A stretch of 64,000 bases of DNA from contig NZ_JAKNTA010000012.1 of NCBI RefSeq assembly GCF_022288725.1, positions 117,525 to 181,524 on the forward strand. Reading direction: 5' to 3'. The notes under the pieces are model-generated. The model was not told the DNA's origin. It did not search any database and saw only the letters and a list, made by a program, of their open reading frames with translations. This document shows, piece after piece, positions 1-8,571 of the stretch (positions are counted from its first letter, which is position 1; each line of letters begins with the position of its first letter). The DNA is from Kitasatospora sp. A2-31 (GTDB taxonomy: Bacteria; Actinomycetota; Actinomycetes; Streptomycetales; Streptomycetaceae). The position numbers and the translations under genes were made by a program.

Positions 1-118
1 CCGCCCCGGCCCCGTCCGGGCCGCCGCGGTCCCGGCCGGGCGCCTGAGGTCGCCGGGCGCACCGGACGGATCCGCCCCCGCGGCCCCGCCGCGGCCGGGG
101 CCGGGGCAGGATGGGCGG

Positions 119-754
119 GTGCAGGTACACCCGATCTCGCCCGACCGGCTCGCCGAACTGCTCGCCGACCGCATCGCCGCTCTCCCCGGGGCGGACGGCA
201 CGTGGCAGCGGGTCGCGGTGGACGGCGCGGCCGCCGCCCGGCCCGGGGCGCTCGCGGACGCGCTGGTGGAGCCGCTGCGCCTGCGCGGTCGCCCCGCGCT
301 GCGCGTGTCGGCCGCGGACTTCCTCCGCCCCGCCTCGGTCCGGCTGGAGTACGGCAGGCAGGACGCGGACGCCTTCCACGACCTCTGGCTCGACGACGGT
401 GCCCTGCTCCGCGAGGTCCTCGCCCCGCTGGACCCCGGCGGCACCGGCCGCGTCCTGCCGTCCCTGCGCGATCCCGTGACCGACCGCTCGACCCGCGCAC
501 CCTACCGGGAACTGCCGCCGGGCGGCGTGCTGTTGCTGGACGGCGCGCTGCTGCTCGGGCGCTGGCTGCCCTTCGAGCTGACCGTCCATCTGGCGCTCAC
601 CCCGGCCGCCCTGGCCCGTCGTACGGCGCCGGAGGAGCAGTGGACGCTGCCCGCCTTCGCCCGCTACGAGGCCGAGACCGGTCCGGCCGAGGCCGCCGAC
701 GTCACCGTCCGGGTGGACGACCCCCGCCACCCGGCCCTGGTCGAGCACCCGTAG
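119..754 (+). CDS. Uridine-kinase-like protein with degraded P-loop
   Basis: The 211-residue protein resembles the actinobacterial proteins annotated as uridine kinase: an N-terminal VAVDG strand, a central acidic and aromatic stretch (YGRQDADAFHD), and a hydrophobic GGVLLLDGALLL strand typical of nucleotide kinases. The Walker A loop, which should follow VAVDG as GxxxxGKT, reads AAAARPGALAD, so the lysine and the glycine pattern are gone. Phosphoryl transfer from ATP is therefore doubtful. The GTG start lies behind a G-rich stretch. A G/C hairpin follows the stop and separates it from the convergent glycosylase gene. The family call rests on overall pattern, so kinase activity should not be assumed. 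Confidence 0.7.
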   Translation: MQVHPISPDRLAELLADRIAALPGADGTWQRVAVDGAAAARPGALADALVEPLRLRGRPALRVSAADFLRPASVRLEYGRQDADAFHDLWLDDGALLREVLAPLDPGGTGRVLPSLRDPVTDRSTRAPYRELPPGGVLLLDGALLLGRWLPFELTVHLALTPAALARRTAPEEQWTLPAFARYEAETGPAEAADVTVRVDDPRHPALVEHP

Positions 755-766
755 GGACGGGTGGTT

Positions 767-791
767 CCGCCGCGGTGGACGCCCGCGGCGG
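767..791. terminator. Hairpin between convergent genes
   Basis: A perfect 9-bp stem (CCGCCGCGG / CCGCGGCGG) with a 7-nt loop lies between two gene ends that face each other. No U-tract follows, as is common in streptomycetes. It could serve both strands. Confidence 0.5.
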
Positions 792-796
792 GCCGC

Positions 797-1633
797 TCAG
801 CGCGTCGGGCGGCGGGCCCCCGCGCCGGGCCGGACCGCCTCGGGCGCCGGGCCGCGCTGGCAGTACGGGCACCAGAAGGCCACCCGCTCCTGCGGCGGCG
901 TGCCCTGGGTGGCCGTCAGCACCAGCGTGCCGCACCGCGGGCACGGCCGACCGGCGCGTCCGTACACCCAGTGCCGGTAGCCGCGCCTGGTGTCGCCGGT
1001 GGTGATGTGGCCCTCGCGCAGCCGGTTGGCGTCGAGCAGCTGCCGCGCCCGTTCCACCAGCCGGTCGGCGCGCGGCAGTTCACCGACCGCGGTCCACGGC
1101 GTGACACCGGCCAGGAAGCAGAGCTCGTTCGCGTAGACGTTGCCGATGCCGGCCAGGTTGCGCTGGTCGAGCAGCGCCTCGGCGACCGGCCTGCCCGGGT
1201 GGGCGAGCAGTCGGCGCACGGCCTCCGCCGGATCCCAGTCGGGGCCGAGCAGATCCGGCCCGAGGTGGCCGACCGCGCGCTCCTCGTCCGCGGTGCGCAG
1301 CAGTTCGACGACGGGCAGCCGGTAGCCGACCGCCGTCCCGGCCTCCGTGGCGAGGACGGCGCGGATCTGCCAGGCGGGACCGCCCGCCCACCGCTCGCCG
1401 GGGCGGTAGACCTCCCAGCGGCCGTCCATCCGCAGATGGGTGTGGAGGGTGAGGCCGCCCTCCAACCGGGTGAGCAGGTGCTTGCCGCGCGGGGTGACCT
1501 CCAGGACCCGGCGGCCGGCGAGGGCGGCGGTGGCGTGGGCGGGCACCCGCAGATCGGCGGTGGTCAGCACCCGGCCGGCGAGGACGTCGTGCAGCCGGGC
1601 CGCCGCACGGAAGACGGAGTCACCTTCAGGCAT
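797..1633 (-). CDS. Fpg/Nei-family DNA glycosylase-AP lyase (endonuclease VIII type)
   Basis: This is a base-excision repair enzyme that removes oxidised bases and cuts the abasic site. The protein begins MPEGDSV: after removal of Met, Pro2 is the Schiff-base nucleophile and Glu3 the acid, as in the whole family. The H2TH region contains the typical LDQRNLAGIGNVYANE signature. A C-terminal zinc finger has two CxxC pairs (CPRC and CPYC, about residues 229-258). The 278-residue length and the PEGD start (rather than PELPE as in Fpg) point to the Nei branch found in mycobacteria and streptomycetes. It lies 39 nt upstream of the universal stress gene on the same strand, so the two may be cotranscribed. 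Confidence 0.92.
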   Translation of the reverse strand: MPEGDSVFRAAARLHDVLAGRVLTTADLRVPAHATAALAGRRVLEVTPRGKHLLTRLEGGLTLHTHLRMDGRWEVYRPGERWAGGPAWQIRAVLATEAGTAVGYRLPVVELLRTADEERAVGHLGPDLLGPDWDPAEAVRRLLAHPGRPVAEALLDQRNLAGIGNVYANELCFLAGVTPWTAVGELPRADRLVERARQLLDANRLREGHITTGDTRRGYRHWVYGRAGRPCPRCGTLVLTATQGTPPQERVAFWCPYCQRGPAPEAVRPGAGARRPTR

Positions 1634-1672
1634 GCCACCATCCTGCCTCCGCCCGGTCGATCCACAAGACGG

Positions 1673-2116
1673 CTACCCCTCGCGGACCACGACGACCGGG
1701 CAGGGCGCGTGCTCGGTGAGGTGGCGGCTGACCGATCCGAGCAGCGCCCCGGTGAACCCGCCGAGGCCCCGGCTGCCGACCACGACGAGCGCGGCGCCCT
1801 TCGCGGCGTCCAGCAGCGCCTTGGCGGCGTTGCCCGGCACCACGGCCTCGGAGATCGGCACCCCGGCGTCGTCCCCGGCCACCCGCCGGACCGTCTCGGA
1901 GAGCGCCTGCCCGGCCAGCTCCTCGGGGTGGAGACCCTCGGGCGGGGGCGCGCTGAGCCCGGCCCAGCCGTAGAACGCCGGGTAGTCCCAGGCCGCGAGG
2001 GCGTGGACGGTGCCCCCGGTCAGGCCGGCGTAGTCGATGGCCCAGCGCAGTGCCTGCTCCGAGGCGGGTGAGCCGTCCACGCCGACGACGATCCGGGGGT
2101 GCGCGCTGTTGGCCAT
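1673..2116 (-). CDS. Universal stress protein (UspA family)
   Basis: A single-domain Usp of 147 residues. It opens with RIVVGVDGSPASEQALRWA, the usual first strand and helix, and ends with the ATP-loop pattern VVVGSRGLGGFTGALLGSVS (G-2x-G-9x-G-S/T), so it probably binds ATP. The start at 2116 is chosen because AAGGAG lies about 8 nt upstream and the protein then begins right at the fold. A longer frame back to 2239 has no ribosome site. Proteins of this kind are usually induced by stasis, hypoxia or redox stress, but no regulator site was recognised here. Confidence 0.93.
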   Translation of the reverse strand: MANSAHPRIVVGVDGSPASEQALRWAIDYAGLTGGTVHALAAWDYPAFYGWAGLSAPPPEGLHPEELAGQALSETVRRVAGDDAGVPISEAVVPGNAAKALLDAAKGAALVVVGSRGLGGFTGALLGSVSRHLTEHAPCPVVVVREG

Positions 2117-2464
2117 GCCGCTGCTCCTTGCTCGGTTTGCCCGGCCCCCGGCTTCCCGACCTGACGGGCGGGCGGCCCGCTCGGTCCGAAGGAGCCCGAA
2201 GGCCGACTCGACGCCCCAAACATAGATCAACACGGACATTCACCGGCGAACTGGCACGCCGCGACTCCCGGCGCTTTCGGACCCGCGGGTGCGACCGGCG
2301 GCTGGCACCGCACGGGCCCCGCACCGGCGTGCGGAACTGGTACTGGCGGGTGCACGGGTCCCATCCCCCGCGCACCCGCCAGCGTTTTCGCGGACGGCGC
2401 TGCGTCGGCCGCCCCGCGACCCCCGCCCGGACGCGGCAGGAGCCACCGGAGACGGCGCCGGCCG
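2117..2464. other. Intergenic region, 348 bp, with one hairpin
   Basis: No credible gene. The part next to the stress-protein start is the only A/T-rich stretch (around 2215-2245) and probably holds its promoter. The rest is G/C-rich and contains the hairpin listed separately. Confidence 0.5.
2343..2382. terminator. Hairpin downstream of metalloprotease gene
   Basis: Perfect 11-bp arms (CTGGCGGGTGC / GCACCCGCCAG) enclose an 18-nt loop, beginning 82 nt past the stop of the minus-strand metalloprotease gene. It is a candidate factor-independent terminator without a T-tract. Confidence 0.45.
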
Positions 2465-3475
2465 TCAGGCCCGGTAGGCGGCCCAGGAGTTGGCCATCCT
2501 GGCGACCTGGCCGGCGGTGAACTGCGTCATGCAGGAGTCGTACGTGTAGTCCATGAAGTTGTGGATCGGGTCGACCCCGGTGGCGGTGCAGGTGTCCCGA
2601 CCGGTGGGGCACTGGTAGGCGGCACTCTTCTCGGCCGGGGTGTCGGAGACGTAGTCGCCCTGGCCGCTGCAGCCGCCCTGGAAGGTGTGGTACAGCCCGA
2701 GCCAGTGGCCGACCTCGTGGGTGGCGGTGTCGCCCTCGTTGTAGTTGGCGGCCGAGCCGCCGGGGAACGAGGAGTCGAGGATGACCACGCCGTCGTCGGA
2801 CGGGTTCGACCGGTACGAGCTCGGGAAGGTCGCCCAGCCGAGCAGCGACTGGCCGAGCTTGGCGGTGTAGAGGTTGAGGGCGTTGGCGCCGCCCTTGCGC
2901 AGCGAGGTCTTCATCGACTTCTCGGCCGCGGAACCCGGGGTGATGCCGTTGTACCAGGTCGCGTTGTCGGTGTAGTCCGTCCCCACCAGCTGGAACTGGA
3001 ACTGGCTCGGGGTGTTGCCGGCCCCCTGGCCGCCGTAGGCGGCGTTCAGGACGGAGATCTGCTGGGCGATGGTCGCGGCGCTGAGCTTGCCGGTCGACCC
3101 GGAGTGGACGACGTGCACGTACACCGGGATGGTGGTGGTGGCGGCCAGCGTGCCGGGGGCGAGCAGCGCGTTGCCCTGGGCGGAGTTCGCCAGCTTGGCG
3201 AGCCGGGCCTGCAGGTCCGCGTCCATGGCCTTGGCCTGGAGGTCGGAGACGGCGTTGGGCTCCTGGGTCGTGGCGCTGCCGGCGGGCTTGCGGGCGGCCG
3301 CGTCCTGGCTCGCACCGCTCTCGCCGCCGACGCACTGGGCCGCGGAGGGGGCCTGGGCGACGCTGGAGAACGCGGACGGCGCGGCGAACTGGCTGAGGCC
3401 GAGGGCGGCGACGAGGGCGGCGGCGCTGAGGAATCTGCGGGGGACACGCGAGGGGACGCGGGCAGAACGACGCAT
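2465..3475 (-). CDS. Secreted zinc metalloprotease, M43 (pappalysin-like)
   Basis: A 336-residue precursor. Residues 1 to about 40 form a signal peptide (basic MRRSARVPSR start, hydrophobic LSAAALVAALGLSQF core, cleavage near an AQA site), so the enzyme is exported. The metzincin zinc site HEVGHWLGLYH lies at 253-263 (HExxHxxGxxH, three His ligands and the catalytic Glu). The Met-turn follows at NFMDYTYD (Met308). Four cysteines around the active site probably form disulfides, as in M43 enzymes. The start at 3475 has AGGAG 6 nt upstream and gives a proper signal peptide. The upstream in-frame extension does not look coding. It probably degrades extracellular protein for nutrition. Confidence 0.93.
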   Translation of the reverse strand: MRRSARVPSRVPRRFLSAAALVAALGLSQFAAPSAFSSVAQAPSAAQCVGGESGASQDAAARKPAGSATTQEPNAVSDLQAKAMDADLQARLAKLANSAQGNALLAPGTLAATTTIPVYVHVVHSGSTGKLSAATIAQQISVLNAAYGGQGAGNTPSQFQFQLVGTDYTDNATWYNGITPGSAAEKSMKTSLRKGGANALNLYTAKLGQSLLGWATFPSSYRSNPSDDGVVILDSSFPGGSAANYNEGDTATHEVGHWLGLYHTFQGGCSGQGDYVSDTPAEKSAAYQCPTGRDTCTATGVDPIHNFMDYTYDSCMTQFTAGQVARMANSWAAYRA

Positions 3476-3775
3476 CTGCGCTCCTGAAAGGGAGTTGTGG
3501 GGGGTGGCGGCCGTTGGGGGACCGCCGAGTCCAAAGGCTACGCAGGGCCACGTGTACGCGTCAGTTCTCTTTCGGCCTGAAAGTTCTGACGACAAATCGG
3601 ACGGCGCCCGGAAGCCCGATCGATCGACGCCGGTCTCAGATGGAGCATTTCCGGTGTCCAGCGATCGGGGTGATGCCCCCGGGTTGTCCGAAAATTGACT
3701 TGCCGTCCGCCCGACGGGGCTCCGGAGAGGCACCCCGGACGGCTCGGCGGACGGCCCCGCACCGCCTCGCCGAGA
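3476..3775. other. Intergenic region upstream of the metalloprotease gene
   Basis: 300 bp without a convincing gene. It is less G/C-rich than its surroundings between 3555 and 3700 and should contain the promoter of the minus-strand metalloprotease gene, but I could not assign a clear -35/-10 pair. Confidence 0.4.
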
Positions 3776-4537
3776 CTACGACGCCACGAAGACGATCTCC
3801 CGCAGGGCGCGCGCACCGGCCCGGTCGAGTACCACGGCCGACGCACAGCCGGCGGGCGGCTCCCCCGTTCCCGCCAGCCTGCGGCGCAGCCGCCCGGCTG
3901 CCTTCCGGTGCCGGGCGAACGCGTACGCCGAGACCCCCTGGCCGCGGGCGCGCTGGCCCTCGCGGGCCTCACCGGCGGTGGCGTCCAGCAGGATCAGGTG
4001 CACCCGCCGCCCCTGGCGCGCGGCCGCGCGGGTGAGCCAGAGCCGGACCCAGGGCAGCGCGCCGCAGTCGTGCACCGCGAGCGGCCCGCCGTCCAGCACC
4101 GCGCGGCGAAGCCGTCGGTAGTGCGCGACGCGGACCAGCGGCCGGTAGACGAAGTACGGCAACCGGTCGGGCAACCGCTTCGCGAACTCCTCCCGCACCT
4201 GCTGGGAGTCGACCAGTCCGGCCCGGATGCACCGGCGCATCAGGGTGCTCTTGCCGCTGCCGGGAAGCCCGGAGACGACCAGCAGGTCGTCGGCGCGGTA
4301 GTGCAGGGCGACCGGCGCGCCGGCGGGGCCGGCGGCGTCGACGGGGCCGGCGGCACCGCCACGGGCCGCCCGGCGCAGGTCGTGCAGCCCGCGCGGGCGC
4401 AGCACAGGCCCCGCTGCGCACTCGTCTGCCGCGCACTCCCCGGCTACGCGCTCGCCGGCCGCGCGCTGGCCGGCCCGGCCCACGGCTCTCGGCACGGGCG
4501 CCCCGGCCCCGGACACCTCGGCCTCGACCTCCACCAC
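3776..4537 (-). CDS. P-loop ATPase/kinase-like protein
   Basis: About 253 residues. A clear Walker A motif, GLPGSGKST, sits near residues 92-100, preceded by the hydrophobic strand DDLLVVS. Further on, HLILLDATAGEAREGQRARGQ resembles the lid region of small-molecule kinases of the AAA_33 zeta-toxin/polynucleotide kinase-like group, and ends in RHRKAAGRLRRRL. The first 80 residues are low-complexity and rich in Ala, Gly and Arg with an imperfect GERVAGECAADECAAG repeat, so the N-terminus may be an extension or the true start may be further in. I chose the GTG at 4537 because a GGGGGAG site sits about 5 nt before it; the GTG at 4543 is too close to that site. The substrate is unknown. Confidence 0.75.
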   Translation of the reverse strand: MVEVEAEVSGAGAPVPRAVGRAGQRAAGERVAGECAADECAAGPVLRPRGLHDLRRAARGGAAGPVDAAGPAGAPVALHYRADDLLVVSGLPGSGKSTLMRRCIRAGLVDSQQVREEFAKRLPDRLPYFVYRPLVRVAHYRRLRRAVLDGGPLAVHDCGALPWVRLWLTRAAARQGRRVHLILLDATAGEAREGQRARGQGVSAYAFARHRKAAGRLRRRLAGTGEPPAGCASAVVLDRAGARALREIVFVAS

Positions 4538-4855
4538 CGGCACTCCCCCTGACTCCCCGGCCTCCGCCTCGCAAGGAGCCTTCCCTGCTCAAGAGAGAGT
4601 AAAGACTAGTGCTCAGCCACGGTCCGGCCGAGTCCTTTCACCGACCGCCCACAACACCGCGCCCCCGCCCGCCCTCGGCGGCGGGCGGGCGGGGCCGGGT
4701 CCGGGGCGCGCGCGCCGGCGAGTCCGGGACCCCGAGGTGCCCGGGGGCCCGGGTGGTTCCGGAACGCCCGGGGGGTGCGGGCCGCTCCGGAACGCCCGGG
4801 GACGCGGGTGGTGGCGCCACAGGGCAGACGGCCACGGCGCACGCCGGCCCGGCGG
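4538..4855. other. Intergenic region, about 318 bp, with hairpin and short direct repeat
   Basis: No credible gene. A 10-bp stem (CCCGCCCGCC / GGCGGGCGGG, 6-nt loop) lies at 4664-4689, downstream of the minus-strand oxidoreductase gene, and may end its transcript. The motif TCCGGAACGCCCGGGG occurs twice, near 4756 and 4787, about 32 bp apart; its meaning is unknown. Confidence 0.4.
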
Positions 4856-5782
4856 TCAGCCGAGCTGCGGCGCGACCCGGGAGGCGATCAGCTCCAGGTG
4901 GTCGAGGTCGTCCAGGTCCAGGATCTGCAGGTAGACCCGCTCGGTACCGACCTCGGCGTAGCGGCCGAGCTTCTCCACCACCTCGTCCGGGGTACCGGCC
5001 AGCCCGTTCGCCTTCAGCTCGTCCACCTCGCGGCCGATCGCAGCCGCCCGGCGGGCCACCTCGGCGTCGTCACGGCCCACGCAGGCGACCAGGGCGTTGG
5101 AGTACACCAGCTCCTCAGGCCGGCGGCCGGCCCGCTCGACGGCGGCCCGGACCCGGCCGAACTGGGCGGCGCTCCCCTCGATCGAGGTGAACGGCAGGTT
5201 GAACTCGTCGGCGAAGCGGGCGGCCAGCGCCGGCGTCCTGGTCGGGCCGGTACCGCCGACCAGGACGGGGATCTTCTCCTGGACCGGCTTGGGCAGCGCC
5301 GGCGAGTCGGACAGCCGGTAGTACTCGCCCTCGAAGTCGAAGGTGTCGCCGAGCTTGGTGGACCAGAGCCCGGTGACGATCGCCAGCTGCTCCTCCAGCC
5401 GACCGAACCTCTCCTTGGGGAAGGGGACGCCGTAGGCGGTGTGCTCCTCCTCGTACCAGCCGGCGCCGAGGCCGAACTCGACCCGGCCCCCGCTCATCGC
5501 GTCGACCTGGGCGACCTGGATGGCGAGCACGCCCGGCAGCCGGAAGGTGGCGGCGGTCATCAGGGTGCCGAGACGGATGGTGCTGGTCTCGCGGGCGAGG
5601 CCGGCCAGGGTGATCCAGGCGTCGGTGGGGCCGGGCAGGCCGCTCACACCGCCCATCTTCAGGTAGTGGTCGGAGCGGAAGAAGGCGCTGAAGGCGCCCA
5701 GCTCCTCGGCGGTGCGGGCGACGGTGAGCAGCGTGTCGTAGCTCGCGCCCTGCTGGGGTTCGGTGAAGATGCGAAGATCCAT
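4856..5782 (-). CDS. LLM-class F420-dependent oxidoreductase
   Basis: A luciferase-like TIM-barrel oxidoreductase of 308 residues. It starts MDLRIFTEPQQGASYD, and shows FFRSDHY in strand 2, the TSTIRLGTLM strand and the GRVEFGLGAGWYEEEH segment, all typical of the actinobacterial subgroup that uses F420H2 (or FMNH2). The start at 5782 follows the family start. No strong ribosome site is visible, and an upstream ATG at 5791 is possible. It stands alone, so the substrate cannot be inferred. Confidence 0.9.
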   Translation of the reverse strand: MDLRIFTEPQQGASYDTLLTVARTAEELGAFSAFFRSDHYLKMGGVSGLPGPTDAWITLAGLARETSTIRLGTLMTAATFRLPGVLAIQVAQVDAMSGGRVEFGLGAGWYEEEHTAYGVPFPKERFGRLEEQLAIVTGLWSTKLGDTFDFEGEYYRLSDSPALPKPVQEKIPVLVGGTGPTRTPALAARFADEFNLPFTSIEGSAAQFGRVRAAVERAGRRPEELVYSNALVACVGRDDAEVARRAAAIGREVDELKANGLAGTPDEVVEKLGRYAEVGTERVYLQILDLDDLDHLELIASRVAPQLG

Positions 5783-5979
5783 AAGGCCCATTCTGGTGCA
5801 GAGCACCCCGCGCTCCGGGACGATCCGCCGATCCCCGCCGCAGCGGCGGCGGAGCGCCGCCGCACCGCGGTCGGAACGCCGCCGGCCGCCGGCCGCGCTC
5901 CCCGGGAGGTGGCCAAGGTCTCAACACCGATCCGCCGCGGGCTGCCGTACCCGGCGGACCGGTCGCCTACCGTGGACGG

Positions 5980-6333
5980 ATGTTCGCCACGCCCGACGAG
6001 TTCCGCCGGCGCTCCGCCCAGCAGCCGGCGGGGTGCCCCCTGCCCTGGATCGCCGCCGCCTTCGGCCCGCGGCTCGCCGGGCCGGCCGTCGAGCCGGGCT
6101 TCCTGGCGGCGGTCGACCAGCACGCCGCGGCCGTGCGCGAGCTGCTGTACGCCCAGGGCCCCGAGCTGCTCCCCCGCCGTCTGGGCCGCGCGGATCTGTC
6201 GGACTACGCGCTCGGCCTGCTCGACGCGCTCGCCGAGAGCGGCGGACTGGACCGGGCCGCGCACGAGTACGCGGTGCACCGGCTCACCGCGGTCTGCTGG
6301 CTGGCGCGCGAGCACGGTCTGCTCGCCCCCTGA
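5980..6333 (+). CDS. Small DUF6401-like protein
   Basis: A 117-residue soluble, mainly helical protein with no signal peptide or membrane segment. The central AAVDQHAAAVRELL stretch resembles the DUF6401 family, which is common in streptomycetes and often sits near natural-product genes. I know of no biochemical function. Codon use is coding-like. The gene stands alone between an oxidoreductase transcribed the other way and a hydrolase. Confidence 0.6.
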   Translation: MFATPDEFRRRSAQQPAGCPLPWIAAAFGPRLAGPAVEPGFLAAVDQHAAAVRELLYAQGPELLPRRLGRADLSDYALGLLDALAESGGLDRAAHEYAVHRLTAVCWLAREHGLLAP

Positions 6334-6504
6334 GCGCTCGGTCCCGCCCCCTGCCGCCTCTGCCTACCACCTCTGCCCGCTTCCCGTCGCTTTCCGATCG
6401 CACCCCGGCCATCTCCTGATCGGCGCGGAACCACCAAGGCGCGGCCGGGGCGCGGCCGCGTACAGTGGCGGTCGACGGACGGAGAGCAGGGTGGGCGGTA
6501 GCTG

Positions 6505-7317
6505 ATGAGCAGGGACGGCGACACGGCGCACACGGTGAGAACCGGCCGCGAGGCCGGCGTGGGCGGGCACCGCGCCCTGATCTGGCGCGAGCTGCCGGAA
6601 CGGCCGGCGGCCGCCGTCCTCGTACTGCACGGCGGCGAGGAGCACAGCCTCTCCCGGCCGGGCCCGATCAACCTGCCGGGCCTGCGGATGCAGGGCTTCG
6701 TCCGCGCGCTGCGCCGCGAGACGGCCGGAGCCGGCGTGGCGATCGGCACCGTCCGCTACCGCCACCGCGGCTGGAACGGCGAGCGCGCCGACGCGGGCCG
6801 GGACACCCGTGCCGCCCTCGGCGACCTCGCCGAGGAGCTGGGCCGGGTTCCCACCGTCCTGGTCGGCCACTCGATGGGCGGCCGCGCCGCGCTCTACGCG
6901 GCCGGCCACCCCAACGTGACCGGGGTCATCGCCCTGGCCCCGTGGTGCCCGGCCGAGGACGCCTGCGAGCAGCTCGCCGGCCGGGACGTCCTGATGCTGC
7001 ACGGCGACCGCGACCGGGTGACGGCCCCCGCCGACACGCTCGCCTTCGCCGCCCGCAGCCGCGCCGCCGGGGCCCGGGTCTGCGGCTACACGGTGGTCGG
7101 CAGCGGCCACGCGCTGCTCCAGCGGATCGGCGACTGGCACCGCGCCACCGCCCGTCTCGGCGCCGGCCTGCTCGGCCTGCGCGAGCTCCCCGCCGAGGCC
7201 GCCGCCGCCCTCGCCCTGCCCGCCGGCTCCGCCGACGCGCTCACCCTCCCGCTCCCGCCCCAGCCCCGCACCGCGGTTCCCCGGCCCGCCCCCACGGCCC
7301 TGCCCACGGACGCCTGA
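6505..7317 (+). CDS. Alpha/beta hydrolase (dienelactone hydrolase/serine hydrolase type)
   Basis: A cytoplasmic alpha/beta hydrolase of 270 residues. The oxyanion strand reads LVLHGGEE, the nucleophile elbow GHSMGG, the acid lies in LHGDRDRV, and the final histidine is in VGSGHALL, so the Ser-Asp-His triad is complete. The last 40 residues are Pro/Ala-rich and probably disordered. The natural ester is not known. It ends about 230 bp before the peptide-transporter operon. Confidence 0.88.
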   Translation: MSRDGDTAHTVRTGREAGVGGHRALIWRELPERPAAAVLVLHGGEEHSLSRPGPINLPGLRMQGFVRALRRETAGAGVAIGTVRYRHRGWNGERADAGRDTRAALGDLAEELGRVPTVLVGHSMGGRAALYAAGHPNVTGVIALAPWCPAEDACEQLAGRDVLMLHGDRDRVTAPADTLAFAARSRAAGARVCGYTVVGSGHALLQRIGDWHRATARLGAGLLGLRELPAEAAAALALPAGSADALTLPLPPQPRTAVPRPAPTALPTDA

Positions 7318-7447
7318 CCCCGCGACCGACGTCCGACCGGGGCCGGCCACCGACGCCTGACCGAGCGCCGGCGCCCGGGCGACCCACGACCGCCCGACCG
7401 CGCGCCCGCCGCGAACGGCCGGTTCCGGATCCCGCGGGAACCGGATC

Positions 7448-7492
7448 GAACCCGGCGGATTAGAACCCGGCCGATTAGAACCCGGCGAAGTG
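7448..7492. repeat. Three 15-bp direct repeats upstream of the peptide importer
   Basis: GAACCCGGC recurs at 7448, 7463 and 7478, exactly 15 bp apart; the first two copies continue with GGATTA or CGATTA. The block ends about 50 bp before the first gene of the operon, in a less G/C-rich stretch. Regular spacing near 1.5 helical turns could suit a regulator, but slippage during replication is an equal explanation. Confidence 0.5.
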
Positions 7493-7544
7493 GAAAGCCG
7501 CACGTCACAGTGTCGGACTCGTCGCCGGAAGCGGAGTGCAGGTC

Positions 7545-8540
7545 ATGACCTCACCGCTGGATGTCCCGGGCTCGGCTGCCGAGGCGCAGCCGGACTCCGT
7601 GTTGTCCGGGATGGGCGAGCGGATCGAGGGACGGTCGCTGGGCCAGATCGCCTGGATGCGGTTCAAGCGGGACAAGTTGGCGGTCGCGGGCGGCGTCGTG
7701 GTGATCGGCCTGATGCTGCTGGCGGTGTTCTCCAAGGTGGTCGAGTCGATCTTCTCCCTCGAACCCGACAAGTTCCACCAGGAGTTGATCGATCCGGTCC
7801 TGCTGCGCCCCAAGGGAGCGCTGGGCGGGATCAGTTGGGCGCACCCGCTGGGCATCGAGCCGCAGTACGGGCGGGACCTGCTGGCCCGGATCATCGAGGG
7901 TTCCTGGGTCTCCCTCGCGGTGGCGTTCGGCGCGACCCTGCTGTCGGTGCTGATCGGCACGGTCCTCGGGGTGACGGCGGGCTACTACGGCGGCTGGATC
8001 GACACGGTGATCAGCCGGCTGATGGACATCTTCCTGGCCTTCCCGCTGCTGTTGTTCGCCATCGCGCTGTCGGCCTCACTTCAGGGCGGCGCCTTCGGCC
8101 TGCACGGGTTGACCCTCCACATGGGTGTGCTGATCTTCGTGATCGGATTCTTCAACTGGCCCTACATGGGCCGGATCATCCGCGGCCAGACACTGTCGCT
8201 GCGCGAGCGCGAGTTCGTCGACGCGGCCCGGAGCCTGGGCGCCCGCGGCCCGCACATCCTGTTCAAGGAGATGCTGCCGAACCTGGTGGCCCCGATCATC
8301 GTGTACTCGACGCTGCTGATCCCCACCAACATCCTGTTCGAGGCCGGTCTGAGCTTCCTCGGGGTGGGCATCCAACCGCCGCAGGCGTCCTGGGGCGGCA
8401 TGCTCAGCCAGGCCGTCGGACTGTACCAGGCCGATCCGGAGTTCATGGTCGTGCCGGGCCTGGCGATCTTCGTCACCGTCATGGCGTTCAACCTGCTCGG
8501 CGACGGGCTCCGGGATGCTCTCGACCCGCGGAGCAACTGA
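7545..8540 (+). CDS. Peptide ABC transporter permease (DppC/OppC type)
   Basis: An inner-membrane permease of 331 residues. The N-terminal cytosolic stretch contains IAWMRFKRDKLAV, the entry to the first membrane helix and typical of the OppC_N domain. Further helices follow, and the cytosolic EAA loop reads FVDAARSLGARGPHILFKEMLPN, which docks on the ATPases. I chose the ATG at 7545, about 8 nt after GGAG; a GTG at 7536 in the same frame is the alternative. It is the first gene of an operon with a lipoprotein, a second permease and two ATPases. Confidence 0.93.
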   Translation: MTSPLDVPGSAAEAQPDSVLSGMGERIEGRSLGQIAWMRFKRDKLAVAGGVVVIGLMLLAVFSKVVESIFSLEPDKFHQELIDPVLLRPKGALGGISWAHPLGIEPQYGRDLLARIIEGSWVSLAVAFGATLLSVLIGTVLGVTAGYYGGWIDTVISRLMDIFLAFPLLLFAIALSASLQGGAFGLHGLTLHMGVLIFVIGFFNWPYMGRIIRGQTLSLREREFVDAARSLGARGPHILFKEMLPNLVAPIIVYSTLLIPTNILFEAGLSFLGVGIQPPQASWGGMLSQAVGLYQADPEFMVVPGLAIFVTVMAFNLLGDGLRDALDPRSN

Positions 8541-8571
8541 CGCGCGGGCAAAGGATGAGAAGAGACCCACC

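Noticed and set aside
1..118. Possible end of an upstream gene at the window start
   Set aside because: A stop in one frame near position 45 could end a gene, but 118 bp of G/C-rich sequence gives no recognisable protein.
2050..2520. Plus-strand frame of 156 codons between the stress-protein and metalloprotease genes
   Set aside because: Arg-rich with no domain; it overlaps both neighbouring genes antisense.
5659..6315. Minus-strand frame over the DUF6401-like gene
   Set aside because: It overlaps two better genes and has no family pattern or ribosome site.
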